NCBI RefSeq assembly: GCF_011049865.1
Contig: NZ_DRGY01000152.1
Location: 1-64,000 of the forward strand
From: Marinobacter antarcticus
Lineage (GTDB): Bacteria > Pseudomonadota > Gammaproteobacteria > Pseudomonadales > Oleiphilaceae
Length of the DNA: 64,000 nt
Direction of reading: 5' to 3'
Shown: positions 24,785 to 35,140 of the stretch, piece after piece
Numbering within the stretch: position 1 is the first letter of the stretch
Layout: every line of letters starts with the position of its first letter
Notes under the pieces: model-generated
Database searches by the model: none
Seen by the model: only the letters and a program-made list of their open reading frames with translations
Told to the model about the DNA's origin: nothing
Program-made: the position numbers and the translations under genes

Positions 24785-26707
24785 ATGGCTCATCCGGGTT
24801 TTTTCCAGCGCCAGGCGAGCGCCCGACGAAACACCAGCCTGCTGGTGTTTCTCTTTCTCACTGCCGTAGTGCTTATCACGCTCGCGGTGTGCCTGGTGGG
24901 TTATTTCACAACCCGCAGCGAAACCTCCGGTCAACCTTTCCAGTACTGGCTGGTGTCCAGCCACGGGCTGATCACCGCCGCAACGGTGGTTGTCCTTATA
25001 GGTATGGGCTCGCTCATACGCTGGGTAGATCTTGCGGGCGGTGGGAGCCGCGTGGCAAAAATGGTGGGCGCACGACCCATTGACCCGGACACCCGCGACG
25101 GCGATGAGCGCAAGCTACGCAATATTGTTGAAGAAATGGCCATTGCCAGCGGCGTACCCGTGCCCGAACTGTACATCATGGATAACGAGACCGGCATCAA
25201 CGCATTTGTTGCCGGTTACACCCCGGGCTCTGCCGTTATGGTTGTCACCCATGGCGCAATCACCCAACTAACCCGCGACGAACTCCAAGGGGTTGTCGGC
25301 CACGAATTCAGCCATATCTTCAACGGAGACATGCGCCTGAACGTGCGCCTGATTGCCCTGCTTTCCGGTATTTTGATGATTGGCCAAATCGGCAGTTTTC
25401 TGCTTCACGCATCGTTTTACAGCGGTGGGCGAACAACCGCGCGCAACCGCGACGGGCGAGCTCAGGCCTTGATGGGGTTTCTGGGTATCGCATTGTTTGT
25501 TATTGGCTACGTAGGCGTGTTTTTCGGGCGCCTGATTCAAGCCGCCGTGTCGCGCCAGCGGGAAACCCTTGCCGATGCATCGTCAGTTCAGTTTACCCGC
25601 AACCCGGACGGGATTGGCGGCGCCCTGTTCAAAATCGGACTGCGAAGCAGCTATCTTGATACCACCGGCCATGCCAATGACATGAACCATATGTGCTTCG
25701 GGGAAAGCGCACGTATGAAGTTTACCGCGTTGCTCGCCTCCCACCCCCCCATTGAACAACGTATCAACGCGATTCAACCGGGGCTTTTGGCTCGCCTGAA
25801 AAGCCGCCTCCGGGATACTGAACCCGGCGATGACCTGCGTTCGGCAACCGCCGGGCCGCGGCCGGCAGGCACCTCAGGCTTTGCTGGGAGCTCATCCATA
25901 CAAACGCTTTCCGAGAGCGTGGGCACGATAAGCTCAAAGGGCGAAGATTTTGCCATTCATCTGCTGCAGCGCTTGCCGTCAACGTTTCGCAATTTGCTCT
26001 ACACACGAGCCGGCGCCATTCAACTGTGCTACGCCATGCTCATCAGCGAACTGGCCGAACACACACAAGCTGAACGCCTCGGGTTACTGCGCAATCATTC
26101 GTTGTTCGGCGCGCAACCGGACCTCCTCGCCAAACTCCTTCCGACACTTCAGGGCCTTGGGGAGGCTGTGCGCTTTCCTGCCCTGGAACTCGCCATGCCA
26201 GCGCTGCGCAAACTGGACCCGGACGAGCGCGCGGAACTGGCTGAAAATGTACGGCTGCTGGTGGATGCCGACAACCGGGTTACGTTGTTTGAACTGGCTC
26301 TGACCAGCTTCCTCTCCCGCCACCTGGGCGCCGAGGCGGGCCGGGTAACGCCCGTGCGCTACCGTCGTTATAACGCAGTGATGCCGGCACTGCAGAGGCT
26401 CTTGAGCCTGATGGCAAGAGCGGGCGCGCGTGACAACCGCGATGCAGGCGCGTTGTACCTTGAGGCCATAGCGGGCTTCGCCAACCGCGGGAACCACGAT
26501 TTCCCGATACTGGCCAAGGTTACGATGCGAGAGTTACAAGAAACGCTGACGGCGCTGAATGGGCTTTCACCCCTGCTGAAGCCCGCTGTTATAGATGCCT
26601 GCGGGCATTGCATTACCTACGATAGCGTTATTGACGTGCGGGAATACGAACTGATGCGGCTCGTGGCGGACCAGCTCGATTGCCCGATGCCGCCGATGAC
26701 CGTTTGA
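24785..26707 (+). CDS. M48 family metalloprotease with long C-terminal extension (HtpX-like)
   Basis: 640 residues, about twice HtpX (~290). Membrane helices lie near 18-42 and 60-78, with more near 190-212 and 230-250. The zinc site HEFSH is at 173-177 and the third ligand is the Glu of RETLADASSVQ. After about residue 330 comes a ~300-residue helical region with no recognised domain, containing alternating acidic Leu-rich stretches. Paired with LemA it is likely an envelope protein-quality protease. The stop is 15 bases from the convergent gspD stop. Confidence 0.87.
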   Translation: MAHPGFFQRQASARRNTSLLVFLFLTAVVLITLAVCLVGYFTTRSETSGQPFQYWLVSSHGLITAATVVVLIGMGSLIRWVDLAGGGSRVAKMVGARPIDPDTRDGDERKLRNIVEEMAIASGVPVPELYIMDNETGINAFVAGYTPGSAVMVVTHGAITQLTRDELQGVVGHEFSHIFNGDMRLNVRLIALLSGILMIGQIGSFLLHASFYSGGRTTARNRDGRAQALMGFLGIALFVIGYVGVFFGRLIQAAVSRQRETLADASSVQFTRNPDGIGGALFKIGLRSSYLDTTGHANDMNHMCFGESARMKFTALLASHPPIEQRINAIQPGLLARLKSRLRDTEPGDDLRSATAGPRPAGTSGFAGSSSIQTLSESVGTISSKGEDFAIHLLQRLPSTFRNLLYTRAGAIQLCYAMLISELAEHTQAERLGLLRNHSLFGAQPDLLAKLLPTLQGLGEAVRFPALELAMPALRKLDPDERAELAENVRLLVDADNRVTLFELALTSFLSRHLGAEAGRVTPVRYRRYNAVMPALQRLLSLMARAGARDNRDAGALYLEAIAGFANRGNHDFPILAKVTMRELQETLTALNGLSPLLKPAVIDACGHCITYDSVIDVREYELMRLVADQLDCPMPPMTV

Positions 26708-26722
26708 AAAAATGCGTTGATA

Positions 26723-28678
26723 TTATTCCAACAGCCTACTTTGCCCCGTGTTAAACAAAACGTCGATATCCGGATTTGTGTTCATCTCCGGCAAGCCAAG
26801 CTTATCGCGAATATCAAGATTGACGTTCCACAGTTTGTTGAACTTCTCAGACGTCGCCGCAATCGCATCACCCTTACCCAGAATGATCTTCGGGCGAAGG
26901 AACACCAGCAGATTACGCTTTATCCGACGCTCGGACTCCGACGAGAACAAACGGCCAAGGTAGGGAATGTCTCCCAGAAAAGGCACCTTGCTCGTGTTTA
27001 CCTGGTAATCCTCACGGGTAAGACCGCCCAGTACGATGGTTTCGCCATCGTCCGCCAGCACGGTGGTTTTGATTTCACGCTTGTTGGTCACGATATCAGA
27101 TGCATCTTCAATGCTGTCAGCAACGCTTTCCGTGGTCTGTTCCACAACCAGCCTTACAAGACCGTCTGCGCTGATGGTCGGGGTCACCTTCAAGGTAAGG
27201 CCAATATCACGGCGCTCGATCGTGGTAAACGGATTGGTTAAGCCGTCTCCGGCAACGCTCGACTGCCCGGTTCGGAACGGCACGTTCTGGCCCACAATAA
27301 TTTCCGATTCCTGGTTATCCAGGGTAATGATGCTCGGTGTTGAAAGCAGGTTAGCTGCAGCTGAGGTGGAGAGTGCCTGCAATAGAACACCCCAACTCAC
27401 GCCGTTTTTATTTCGCTGCCCGGCGCCTATCGTAATACCCCCTGCCGCCGGGGCAATGGCAGACCCACTCAGAATGGCACCGAGAACGTCGCCCAAGCTG
27501 CGACCGACGTTACCAAAGTTTGTTCCTATTATTGGCGATGAGCCTCCGGACTCATCGCCCGCGGCCAACTGAACGCCGAGATCCTGGCCAATCTCATCGC
27601 TTATTTCCACGATAGCGGCTTCAATCAACACCTGGGCACGACGCACATCGAGCGCCGCAACAATCTGTTCGGCCTCCTGCATCAACGAGGGCTCACCGCG
27701 AATCACCAAGGCGTTCAATCCTTCGTCTGCAAACACCGCAAACTGGCCCTGAGGCTTCTTGCTGGTGCCACCAGCGGCCGTGCCCCCACCAATTTCTTTG
27801 GCAAGCTCACCCATCACACCTTTGAGGATCTCGGTCAGATTTTTGGCATCAGCGTGTTTGAGGCGGATAATCTTGGTTGCGCCGCCGCTGGCGGAGGGCT
27901 GATCAAGTTGCACAATCAGCCCGCGCATCTTGTCCCGGAAGGATTGGTCGCCCCGGAGAATAAGCCGGTTGCTGCGCTCATCTGCCGTCACACTGTATTT
28001 TCTGGCGGCGTTGTCGTTGCCAGAGCGGCCTAACTCGTCAGGCGCCAACTCCTGCAAAAGAACCACCATATCGCCAACCCAGGCTTCCTTGAGTTTGATC
28101 ACTTCTACTTCGTATTTAGGGGGCTTGTCCAGATCCCGGACAATCTGCTCGATGCGCTGAATATTTGATGAGTGGTCGCTGATGATTAACGCATTCGCGG
28201 CTGCAACACCTGCCAAATGACCATACTTTGCCACCAGGGGCCGGAGTATAGGCACCAGCTCCAGCGCGTTAGCGTTGTCAACCTGGATAACCCGGGTAAT
28301 GAGCTGTTCAGAGGGAATGGTGGAGAAGCGGCCAAGGGATTCAGCCGACTGTTTTGCGTCTACCTGCTGAACTATCTTTATGATTTCTTCGCCGGGAATG
28401 GCGGTAAACCCGTGAACATTCAACACCGCAAGAAACAGATCGTAAATTTCGTTCTTGTCCATCGGAGCACTGGAAAGCACGGTGACCTTACCTTTCACCC
28501 TGGGATCCACTACAAAGCTATAACCCGTGATGTCCGCCACCTGGGTAACAAAGGCACGAATATCAGCGTCTTTCAGATTCAACCTCCAGGTTTCCTCCTG
28601 GGCGTGCGCCATCGACATCAAAGGCAAAAGAACAAGCAGAGCCAGGGCTCGCAGAAAGTTAGTCTTGTAGTTATACAT
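26723..28678 (-). CDS. gspD: Type II secretion system secretin
   Basis: 651 residues from ATG 28678 (MYNYKTNFLRAL). Signal peptide ends SMAHA-Q. N0 domain (WRLNLKDADIRAFVTQVADITGYSF), then N1-N3 repeats (ALELVPILRPLV, AKNLTEILKGV), a Gly/Ser-rich loop near 285-300, then the secretin core with VPFRTGQ and the signature-like VPFLGDIPYLGRLF near the end. Forms the outer-membrane channel of T2SS. Third gene of a gspN-gspC-gspD operon; gspE-M are not in this window. Confidence 0.95.
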   Translation of the reverse strand: MYNYKTNFLRALALLVLLPLMSMAHAQEETWRLNLKDADIRAFVTQVADITGYSFVVDPRVKGKVTVLSSAPMDKNEIYDLFLAVLNVHGFTAIPGEEIIKIVQQVDAKQSAESLGRFSTIPSEQLITRVIQVDNANALELVPILRPLVAKYGHLAGVAAANALIISDHSSNIQRIEQIVRDLDKPPKYEVEVIKLKEAWVGDMVVLLQELAPDELGRSGNDNAARKYSVTADERSNRLILRGDQSFRDKMRGLIVQLDQPSASGGATKIIRLKHADAKNLTEILKGVMGELAKEIGGGTAAGGTSKKPQGQFAVFADEGLNALVIRGEPSLMQEAEQIVAALDVRRAQVLIEAAIVEISDEIGQDLGVQLAAGDESGGSSPIIGTNFGNVGRSLGDVLGAILSGSAIAPAAGGITIGAGQRNKNGVSWGVLLQALSTSAAANLLSTPSIITLDNQESEIIVGQNVPFRTGQSSVAGDGLTNPFTTIERRDIGLTLKVTPTISADGLVRLVVEQTTESVADSIEDASDIVTNKREIKTTVLADDGETIVLGGLTREDYQVNTSKVPFLGDIPYLGRLFSSESERRIKRNLLVFLRPKIILGKGDAIAATSEKFNKLWNVNLDIRDKLGLPEMNTNPDIDVLFNTGQSRLLE

Positions 28679-28710
28679 CTGGCGATTTCTTCCTGTATCG
28701 ATGAACCCGG

Positions 28711-29568
28711 TCAGCGCCACTGCTCGGGTATGGCATAGCTTATGGTAAAGATAGACCCGTCACGTTCAATTTCTATATCCAGACTGGCCTGGCCGCGCCA
28801 ACTTTCCAGCAGCGATCTGTCCTGTTGCACATCGCCCAGGCGCTGGCCATTGATGGCCGTAATCACGTCTCCGGCTTTCAGATTCACCGCGTTCAGCATG
28901 GCGCTGGAGCCGTCGTATACGTAGCCCGAACCGCCGCTGGCATCAACGGGGCTGAGACCATAGGGCGTGAGCGCAGCCGCGCCGGCGCTGTCCAATTGTT
29001 GTCTGGCGTTCTCAAGAAACACATCCGGCGATGATTCTGCCGGCTCCTGAGCCACCTCTGCAACCATTGTTGAAATATCGTCTTCTTCAAAGGTCAGTGA
29101 CTCGTAACGGCCACTGCGGCGAATCAGTATGCGCCCCGGTTCCACCTCTGCCAACTCGGCGTTACCCGGCAACAAATCGCCAACCCGGTACCACGCGGTT
29201 TCACCGTTGCTTCCGGCCACTATAGCACCTGAGCTTGCCGCACGCTGTCCTACCAGAACACCTTCAAGCTTAAGCCGCAGCCCGGTTTCCGGGGCAGATT
29301 GTTTCACCGCCTCCGCGACCTTCCCCTGCGTTTCGGGCCGGCCAAAGAACTCATAGTTGGCCAACGGATAACCACCAGAACTCCCGAACGCCGGCGAACC
29401 GGATGAACCCGCAGCCGGTGCAACCGCAACCGGTTTGTCCTTCCAGGCAAAAAGCCAGGTTGCGTTCGCCAGAAAAATACCCAAATAGATAACCAATCCG
29501 ACAAGCAACAGGTTAGCGACCGCTCTGGCAATTCGGTGCTGGGCACCGGCAGCCGGCATGGAAATCAT
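28711..29568 (-). CDS. gspC: Type II secretion system protein C
   Basis: 285 residues. ATG 29568 shares bases with the gspN stop (TGATG); an in-frame TTG lies one codon upstream. Single membrane helix near 16-35, Pro/Gly/Ser linker, HR domain (LKLEGVLVG, AWYRVGD), and a C-terminal PDZ-like domain (AGDVITAINGQRLGD). Links the inner-membrane platform to the GspD secretin. Confidence 0.92.
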   Translation of the reverse strand: MISMPAAGAQHRIARAVANLLLVGLVIYLGIFLANATWLFAWKDKPVAVAPAAGSSGSPAFGSSGGYPLANYEFFGRPETQGKVAEAVKQSAPETGLRLKLEGVLVGQRAASSGAIVAGSNGETAWYRVGDLLPGNAELAEVEPGRILIRRSGRYESLTFEEDDISTMVAEVAQEPAESSPDVFLENARQQLDSAGAAALTPYGLSPVDASGGSGYVYDGSSAMLNAVNLKAGDVITAINGQRLGDVQQDRSLLESWRGQASLDIEIERDGSIFTISYAIPEQWR

Positions 29569-30359
29569 CAACGCGCCCCAGGCAGCAGTGGCTGCTTCAC
29601 GCGGAACACCACATCATCAGGACTGGCGGAATCTGGCCAGGGCTGCCCGGCAAGATCAATCATGCGTTTGTATACCCGCAGCTCCATCATGCCATTCCAG
29701 AGAATACTGGCCTGTGCCGCAGGCCCGTTGCCTGCCTGCTCCGCAACAACCAGGGCGACACCGCCCTCTGTGGTGTCCATATTTGCCCGCATGGGCGGAA
29801 ACTGTGCTTGCCCTGTCTGATTGCCCATGGGCCAGCTCACAGTGCCCCCAGCCCATCGGGCGATGCCATCGGCGCGCACAACACGATCGTCTGCCCACTC
29901 CAGCTCTAGGCGATCAATGCTCACATCACCTTCAATCATTGCACCTCCGCTGCGCCGGATCAGATCGTCAAACTCCGCCACCATGATATTGCCACGGGCG
30001 TTCAGGCGAGCGTTTGCGGGCCACCCCAAGACAAGGTCACCGGAAACATTCGACCGCAGCGATTCGACCGACACCTGCGCAGGCTGCTCCAGAGTGGTAA
30101 TAGAAGGCCAGCCGAGTTGCCAATCAACACGAACGGGAAAACCGGCCACCACAATGCCGGCCGCACCATCCCATACCTTGCCCGCGACCTGCTGCACCTG
30201 AACCTGGGGTGGAAGAGCAATGTGCGGCGAAGCCTGCTGCCAAACCCAGCCAGCGGGAATAAAAACAACCAGTGCACCGAGATAGACAAGCACCCCGAGC
30301 AACACAAGCAGCAATACCTTGGCGGGGCGAAGAAAAGGTTTGGAATCAGCGTCACTCAT
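29568..30359 (-). CDS. gspN: Type II secretion system protein N
   Basis: 263 residues from ATG 30359 (MSDADSK). One N-terminal membrane helix (VLLLVLLGVLVYLGALVVFIP), followed by a beta-rich periplasmic region typical of GspN (GKVWDGAAG, GWPANARLNARGN). Accessory inner-membrane component of T2SS. First gene of gspNCD; the Shine-Dalgarno is weak. The groEL terminator lies just upstream. Confidence 0.85.
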   Translation of the reverse strand: MSDADSKPFLRPAKVLLLVLLGVLVYLGALVVFIPAGWVWQQASPHIALPPQVQVQQVAGKVWDGAAGIVVAGFPVRVDWQLGWPSITTLEQPAQVSVESLRSNVSGDLVLGWPANARLNARGNIMVAEFDDLIRRSGGAMIEGDVSIDRLELEWADDRVVRADGIARWAGGTVSWPMGNQTGQAQFPPMRANMDTTEGGVALVVAEQAGNGPAAQASILWNGMMELRVYKRMIDLAGQPWPDSASPDDVVFRVKQPLLPGAR

Positions 30360-30433
30360 TCGGTTGCACACAGACAGTTGACCGGTAGCCGAGTCTAGCA
30401 AACGCGTTAGCCAAGTACATGACAAAAAAACAA

Positions 30434-30472
30434 AAAAACCCCGCGCCAGTGTGAACCAGCGCGGGGTTTTTA
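30434..30472. terminator. Terminator between groEL and gspN
   Basis: Stem CCCCGCGC/GCGCGGGG with a 12-base loop, A run on one side and T run on the other. It ends the groESL transcript reading from the right. Confidence 0.85.
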
Positions 30473-30487
30473 AGAGTATGGCCGGCG

Positions 30488-32155
<1,668 letters not shown>

Positions 32156-32215
32156 TTAAACCGAATTCGTTGAATCAATCGGATAAATGACTGTTCGTGC
32201 GAATGGCTTCCGCGA

Positions 32216-32503
32216 TCACTCAAGCACGCCGTAAATGTCGCTTTCGCTCATGATGAGCAGCTCTTCGCCGTCGATTTTCACTGTGTTGCCGGCATACTGG
32301 CCAAACACCACGGTGTCACCCGCTTTCACTGCCAACGCGCGAGTCTCTCCATTGTCGAGGATGCGACCGTTACCAACGGCAATAACCTCACCCTGGGAGG
32401 GCTTCTCTTTAGCGTTACCTGGCAGCACGATGCCACCGGCGGTTTTCTCTTCTTCTTCCTTACGGCGTACAACGACACGATCGTGTAGCGGACGAATCTT
32501 CAT
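32216..32503 (-). CDS. groES: Co-chaperonin GroES (Hsp10)
   Basis: 95 residues. Starts [14 protein letters not shown], mobile loop [11 protein letters not shown], roof region and ending SDIYGVLE. First gene of groESL, with a heat-shock promoter upstream. Confidence 0.98.
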   Translation of the reverse strand: MKIRPLHDRVVVRRKEEEEKTAGGIVLPGNAKEKPSQGEVIAVGNGRILDNGETRALAVKAGDTVVFGQYAGNTVKIDGEELLIMSESDIYGVLE

Positions 32504-32646
32504 TGCTCGGCTTCTCCAATAGTCAGATTAATGTGGCAATGACATTTGCTGTTGTGGCCGGACTGTTGTTGCAGTCCGACAAAATTGCCTGGCCGTTAAC
32601 CTGCTGTTTCCAGCCGGTATCAGCCTACGGCGAACTTGTGAGATGT

Positions 32647-32673
32647 ATGTGGGGCTGCCACTGGGGTTTTCAA
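32647..32673 (-). promoter_or_regulatory. Sigma-32 heat-shock promoter of groESL
   Basis: On the minus strand TTGAAA (32673-32668), a 13-base spacer and CCCCACAT (32654-32647), close to the RpoH consensus CTTGAAA/CCCCATNT. It is about 145 bases before groES and starts just upstream of the fxsA stop. Confidence 0.75.
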
Positions 32674-32693
32674 CACCCGACACCATAAATTTT

Positions 32694-33200
32694 TTACTTT
32701 TTATCTAGGCGATCGTGGGTGGTTTTCGTTTCATCCCGATACTCACCCTCGATAATATCGCCGTTGTCATCCCTGTCGAACGGACTCCGGCGACCGAAGG
32801 GATCGCCACCCGCCCCTGCACGAAAGTTAAACCCGCTGTTTCCGCCAGAAACCACCATTTTCTTCATTGCCAGCGCGGCCAGCCAGTGGCGCGTAAAAGG
32901 AATCAGGCAAACAAATCCAAAGGCATCGGTAATAAACCCGGGGGTCAGCAGCAGCACACCGCCAACCGCGAGAATCAGCCCTTCTGCAACCTCCTTGGCG
33001 GGCAACTCGCCGCTGTTCAGGCGCTGATTGGCTTTCAGCAGTGTTGCCAAACCCTGTTGGCGAAGCAACCAGGCACCCGCAACCGCCGTTAACAGCACGA
33101 TTCCGATGGTGTTGAACACACCAATCACGCCGCCTACCTGAATAAGCACCGCCATTTCGGCGATCGGAATGATAATAAACACAAACAGTAATATGGGCAT
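32694..33200 (-). CDS. fxsA: FxsA family membrane protein
   Basis: 168 residues. Starts MPILLFVFIIIPIAEMAVL, a family hallmark, with three to four membrane helices in the first ~115 residues (LLTAVAGAWLLRQQG, ILAVGGVLLLTPGFITDAFG) and a hydrophilic tail rich in Gly and Asp. FxsA overproduction relieves phage T7 exclusion by the F plasmid in E. coli; its normal role is unclear. Located upstream of groESL on the same strand. Confidence 0.9.
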   Translation of the reverse strand: MPILLFVFIIIPIAEMAVLIQVGGVIGVFNTIGIVLLTAVAGAWLLRQQGLATLLKANQRLNSGELPAKEVAEGLILAVGGVLLLTPGFITDAFGFVCLIPFTRHWLAALAMKKMVVSGGNSGFNFRAGAGGDPFGRRSPFDRDDNGDIIEGEYRDETKTTHDRLDKK

Positions 33201-33348
33201 CAGGCCCTCGCGATCAGGACGTGTTCATTTCAAGGCCGGGTACACACAGCCTTTCCAGCAATACCTTCTCTTTAGTTTAGGGCAAAACATAAAACTTCAA
33301 GATTGCGTGAGGCAATGACTGGGTAATGACTAAAAATGGCAAAAATAC

Positions 33349-33381
33349 TTTACAAAAATGGAAAATTCAATAAAATGTAAA
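33349..33381 (+). promoter_or_regulatory. Candidate operator upstream of hipBA
   Basis: Inverted repeat TTTACA (33349-33354) and TGTAAA (33376-33381) in AT-rich DNA, 27 bases before the hipB start. A CATAAT -10-like box follows at 33392-33397. HipB-type antitoxins usually repress their own operon at such repeats. Confidence 0.45.
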
Positions 33382-33407
33382 ATAAATTAGCCATAATAGC
33401 CGTCGAC

Positions 33408-33650
33408 ATGGACTACCAATCTTTAAGCCAGACAATATCAACCCTACGCCACCAACAAGGGGTGTCTCAGCAAAAAATGGCTGAACATCTCGGCATCTCT
33501 CGCGCCACAATCAACGCGCTTGAGAATGGCCGATCGGGCGATATTGGTATCCGAAAAATCATGAAGGTTCTGGATTACCTGGGCAAAGAACTGGCCATTC
33601 GGGATAAATCTCCCTTTCCCACTCTCGAGGAGCTACGAGATGAGCACTGA
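33408..33650 (+). CDS. hipB: HipB-like XRE-family antitoxin
   Basis: 80 residues, nearly all a helix-turn-helix domain: ISTLRHQQGVSQQKMAEHLG and ISRATINALENG. Such proteins bind the operon promoter and neutralise HipA. The stop overlaps the hipA start (ATGAGCACTGA), as is usual for these pairs. Confidence 0.85.
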   Translation: MDYQSLSQTISTLRHQQGVSQQKMAEHLGISRATINALENGRSGDIGIRKIMKVLDYLGKELAIRDKSPFPTLEELRDEH

Positions 33651-34806
33651 GCTGACCGTGTGCGTTGAGGGTCACCTGGCCGGCAAGCTGTTTTTGGAGA
33701 CACAAGACTTCGTATTCCGTTATAGCGAAGCGACGCCCACTGATCAGTTCGTGTCATTGACCATGCCCGTGCGCCGAAAAGATTACAACCACCCTCGACT
33801 GCACCCGATATTCGAGATGCATCTGCCCGAGGGCTACCTGCTTTCGATTATCAAAAAACAGTTCGCCAAAATCACAGATACCAACGACTTCGGGCTTCTG
33901 CAGTTGCTCGCTCCCAACGTTCGCGGGCGCGTTGAATACATCCGCGATGGCCAATCCGAAACATCAACGCTTCATCTGGACACACTTCTGCATTCCGATA
34001 ACCCAGCGCTGTTTGAAGAACTGGTTTCACGGTTTGCATTGCGTTCTGCGCTCAGCGGCGTGCAACCCAAAGTGCTGGCGCAACTTGAGAACAAGGCGAC
34101 TCTGCGTCTGGACGATTTCATTGTTAAAGCCTGGGGGCCTGACTACCCCGCCCTCGCCCTGAACGAATACTGCTGCATGTTGGCCTGCCACTACGCGGGA
34201 ATCCCGGTGCCGGATTTTTATCTGTCCGACGACGAATCCCTGTTCATCATGAAGCGATTTGATCTCAGAGACGACGGAAGCACGCTGGGCTTTGAGGATA
34301 TGTGTGTTCTTCAGGCAAAGCAGCGGGAAGACAAGTACACCGGCAGCTATGAACAAGTCGCAAAAACAATAAAGACGTTTGTCAGCCCTGAAAACAAGCA
34401 GGCATCGCTGGAACAGTTCTTCAAAATGCTGGTGATCAGCAACGTAATGCAAAACGGGGATGCACACCTGAAGAACTTTGGTCTGGTTTACGAGAGTGTC
34501 ACCTCCGTCAGACTTGCACCGGCGTACGATATCGTTTGCACCACAGCCTATATAAACCTGGATATTCCAGCTCTAACACTCGCAGGCAGCAAAAAATGGC
34601 ATTCCCGCACGCAACTTGAACGCTTTGGGGTACAGGCCTGCGATCTGACGGCATCCAAAGCCAACGTGCTTTACGAAGAGTGCCGACAAGCTCTGAAATT
34701 GTTATTGCCTTACCTCACCACCCGACTTGCTCAGAGCCCGAACAGTGCGCAACGGATGGTGCTTGAACACCTGCAGATTCTCATTGCCAACGAAACCGGC
34801 GCATAG
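33640..34806 (+). CDS. hipA: HipA-like serine/threonine kinase toxin
   Basis: 388 residues. N-terminal HipA domain (FRYSEATPTDQFVSLTMP), nucleotide loop LSGVQPKVLA, catalytic loop NGDAHLKNFGL and metal-binding PAYDIVCTT. E. coli HipA phosphorylates glutamyl-tRNA synthetase and induces persistence; other targets are known for HipT-type relatives, so the target here is open. Forms a type II toxin-antitoxin pair with the upstream gene. The 3' end overlaps the convergent alkyltransferase-like gene by 26 bases. Confidence 0.87.
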   Translation: MSTELTVCVEGHLAGKLFLETQDFVFRYSEATPTDQFVSLTMPVRRKDYNHPRLHPIFEMHLPEGYLLSIIKKQFAKITDTNDFGLLQLLAPNVRGRVEYIRDGQSETSTLHLDTLLHSDNPALFEELVSRFALRSALSGVQPKVLAQLENKATLRLDDFIVKAWGPDYPALALNEYCCMLACHYAGIPVPDFYLSDDESLFIMKRFDLRDDGSTLGFEDMCVLQAKQREDKYTGSYEQVAKTIKTFVSPENKQASLEQFFKMLVISNVMQNGDAHLKNFGLVYESVTSVRLAPAYDIVCTTAYINLDIPALTLAGSKKWHSRTQLERFGVQACDLTASKANVLYEECRQALKLLLPYLTTRLAQSPNSAQRMVLEHLQILIANETGA

Positions 34807-35098
34807 ACACCCGGCCATTAACGACATCTACCCCTTCGGCCTTCAATAAGCTTACTTGCTCGCAGTAAATCTCTGAACCTTCCGGAAAAGCGATCTGACC
34901 GTTGCTGCGGATAACCCGGTACCAGGGCACGGAATGGCCCTGCGGAAGCTTGCCAAGCGCACGGCCTATATAACGGGCCTGGCGCCCGAGACCTGCCATA
35001 TCCGCAACCTGGCCGTAGCTTGCAACCTTGCCCGGCGGGATGGCGAGCACAACCTGCCAGATTTTCTGATCCTTTCCCGGTTCTGTTTGCTGCTCCAT
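34781..35098 (-). CDS. Alkyltransferase-like protein (MGMT-type DNA-binding domain, no acceptor Cys)
   Basis: 105 residues from ATG 35098; a TTG nine codons upstream is possible. Contains IPPGKVASYGQVADMAG and ARYIGRALG as in O6-methylguanine methyltransferases. The acceptor motif PCHRV is PWYRVI, with Trp in place of Cys. Such ATL proteins bind alkylated bases and direct nucleotide excision repair instead of removing the lesion. Confidence 0.88.
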   Translation of the reverse strand: MEQQTEPGKDQKIWQVVLAIPPGKVASYGQVADMAGLGRQARYIGRALGKLPQGHSVPWYRVIRSNGQIAFPEGSEIYCEQVSLLKAEGVDVVNGRVSMRRFRWQ

Positions 35099-35140
35099 AC
35101 ACCCTACCCGCTTGTCGTCTGCCAAGTTTCTATGCTGTCT

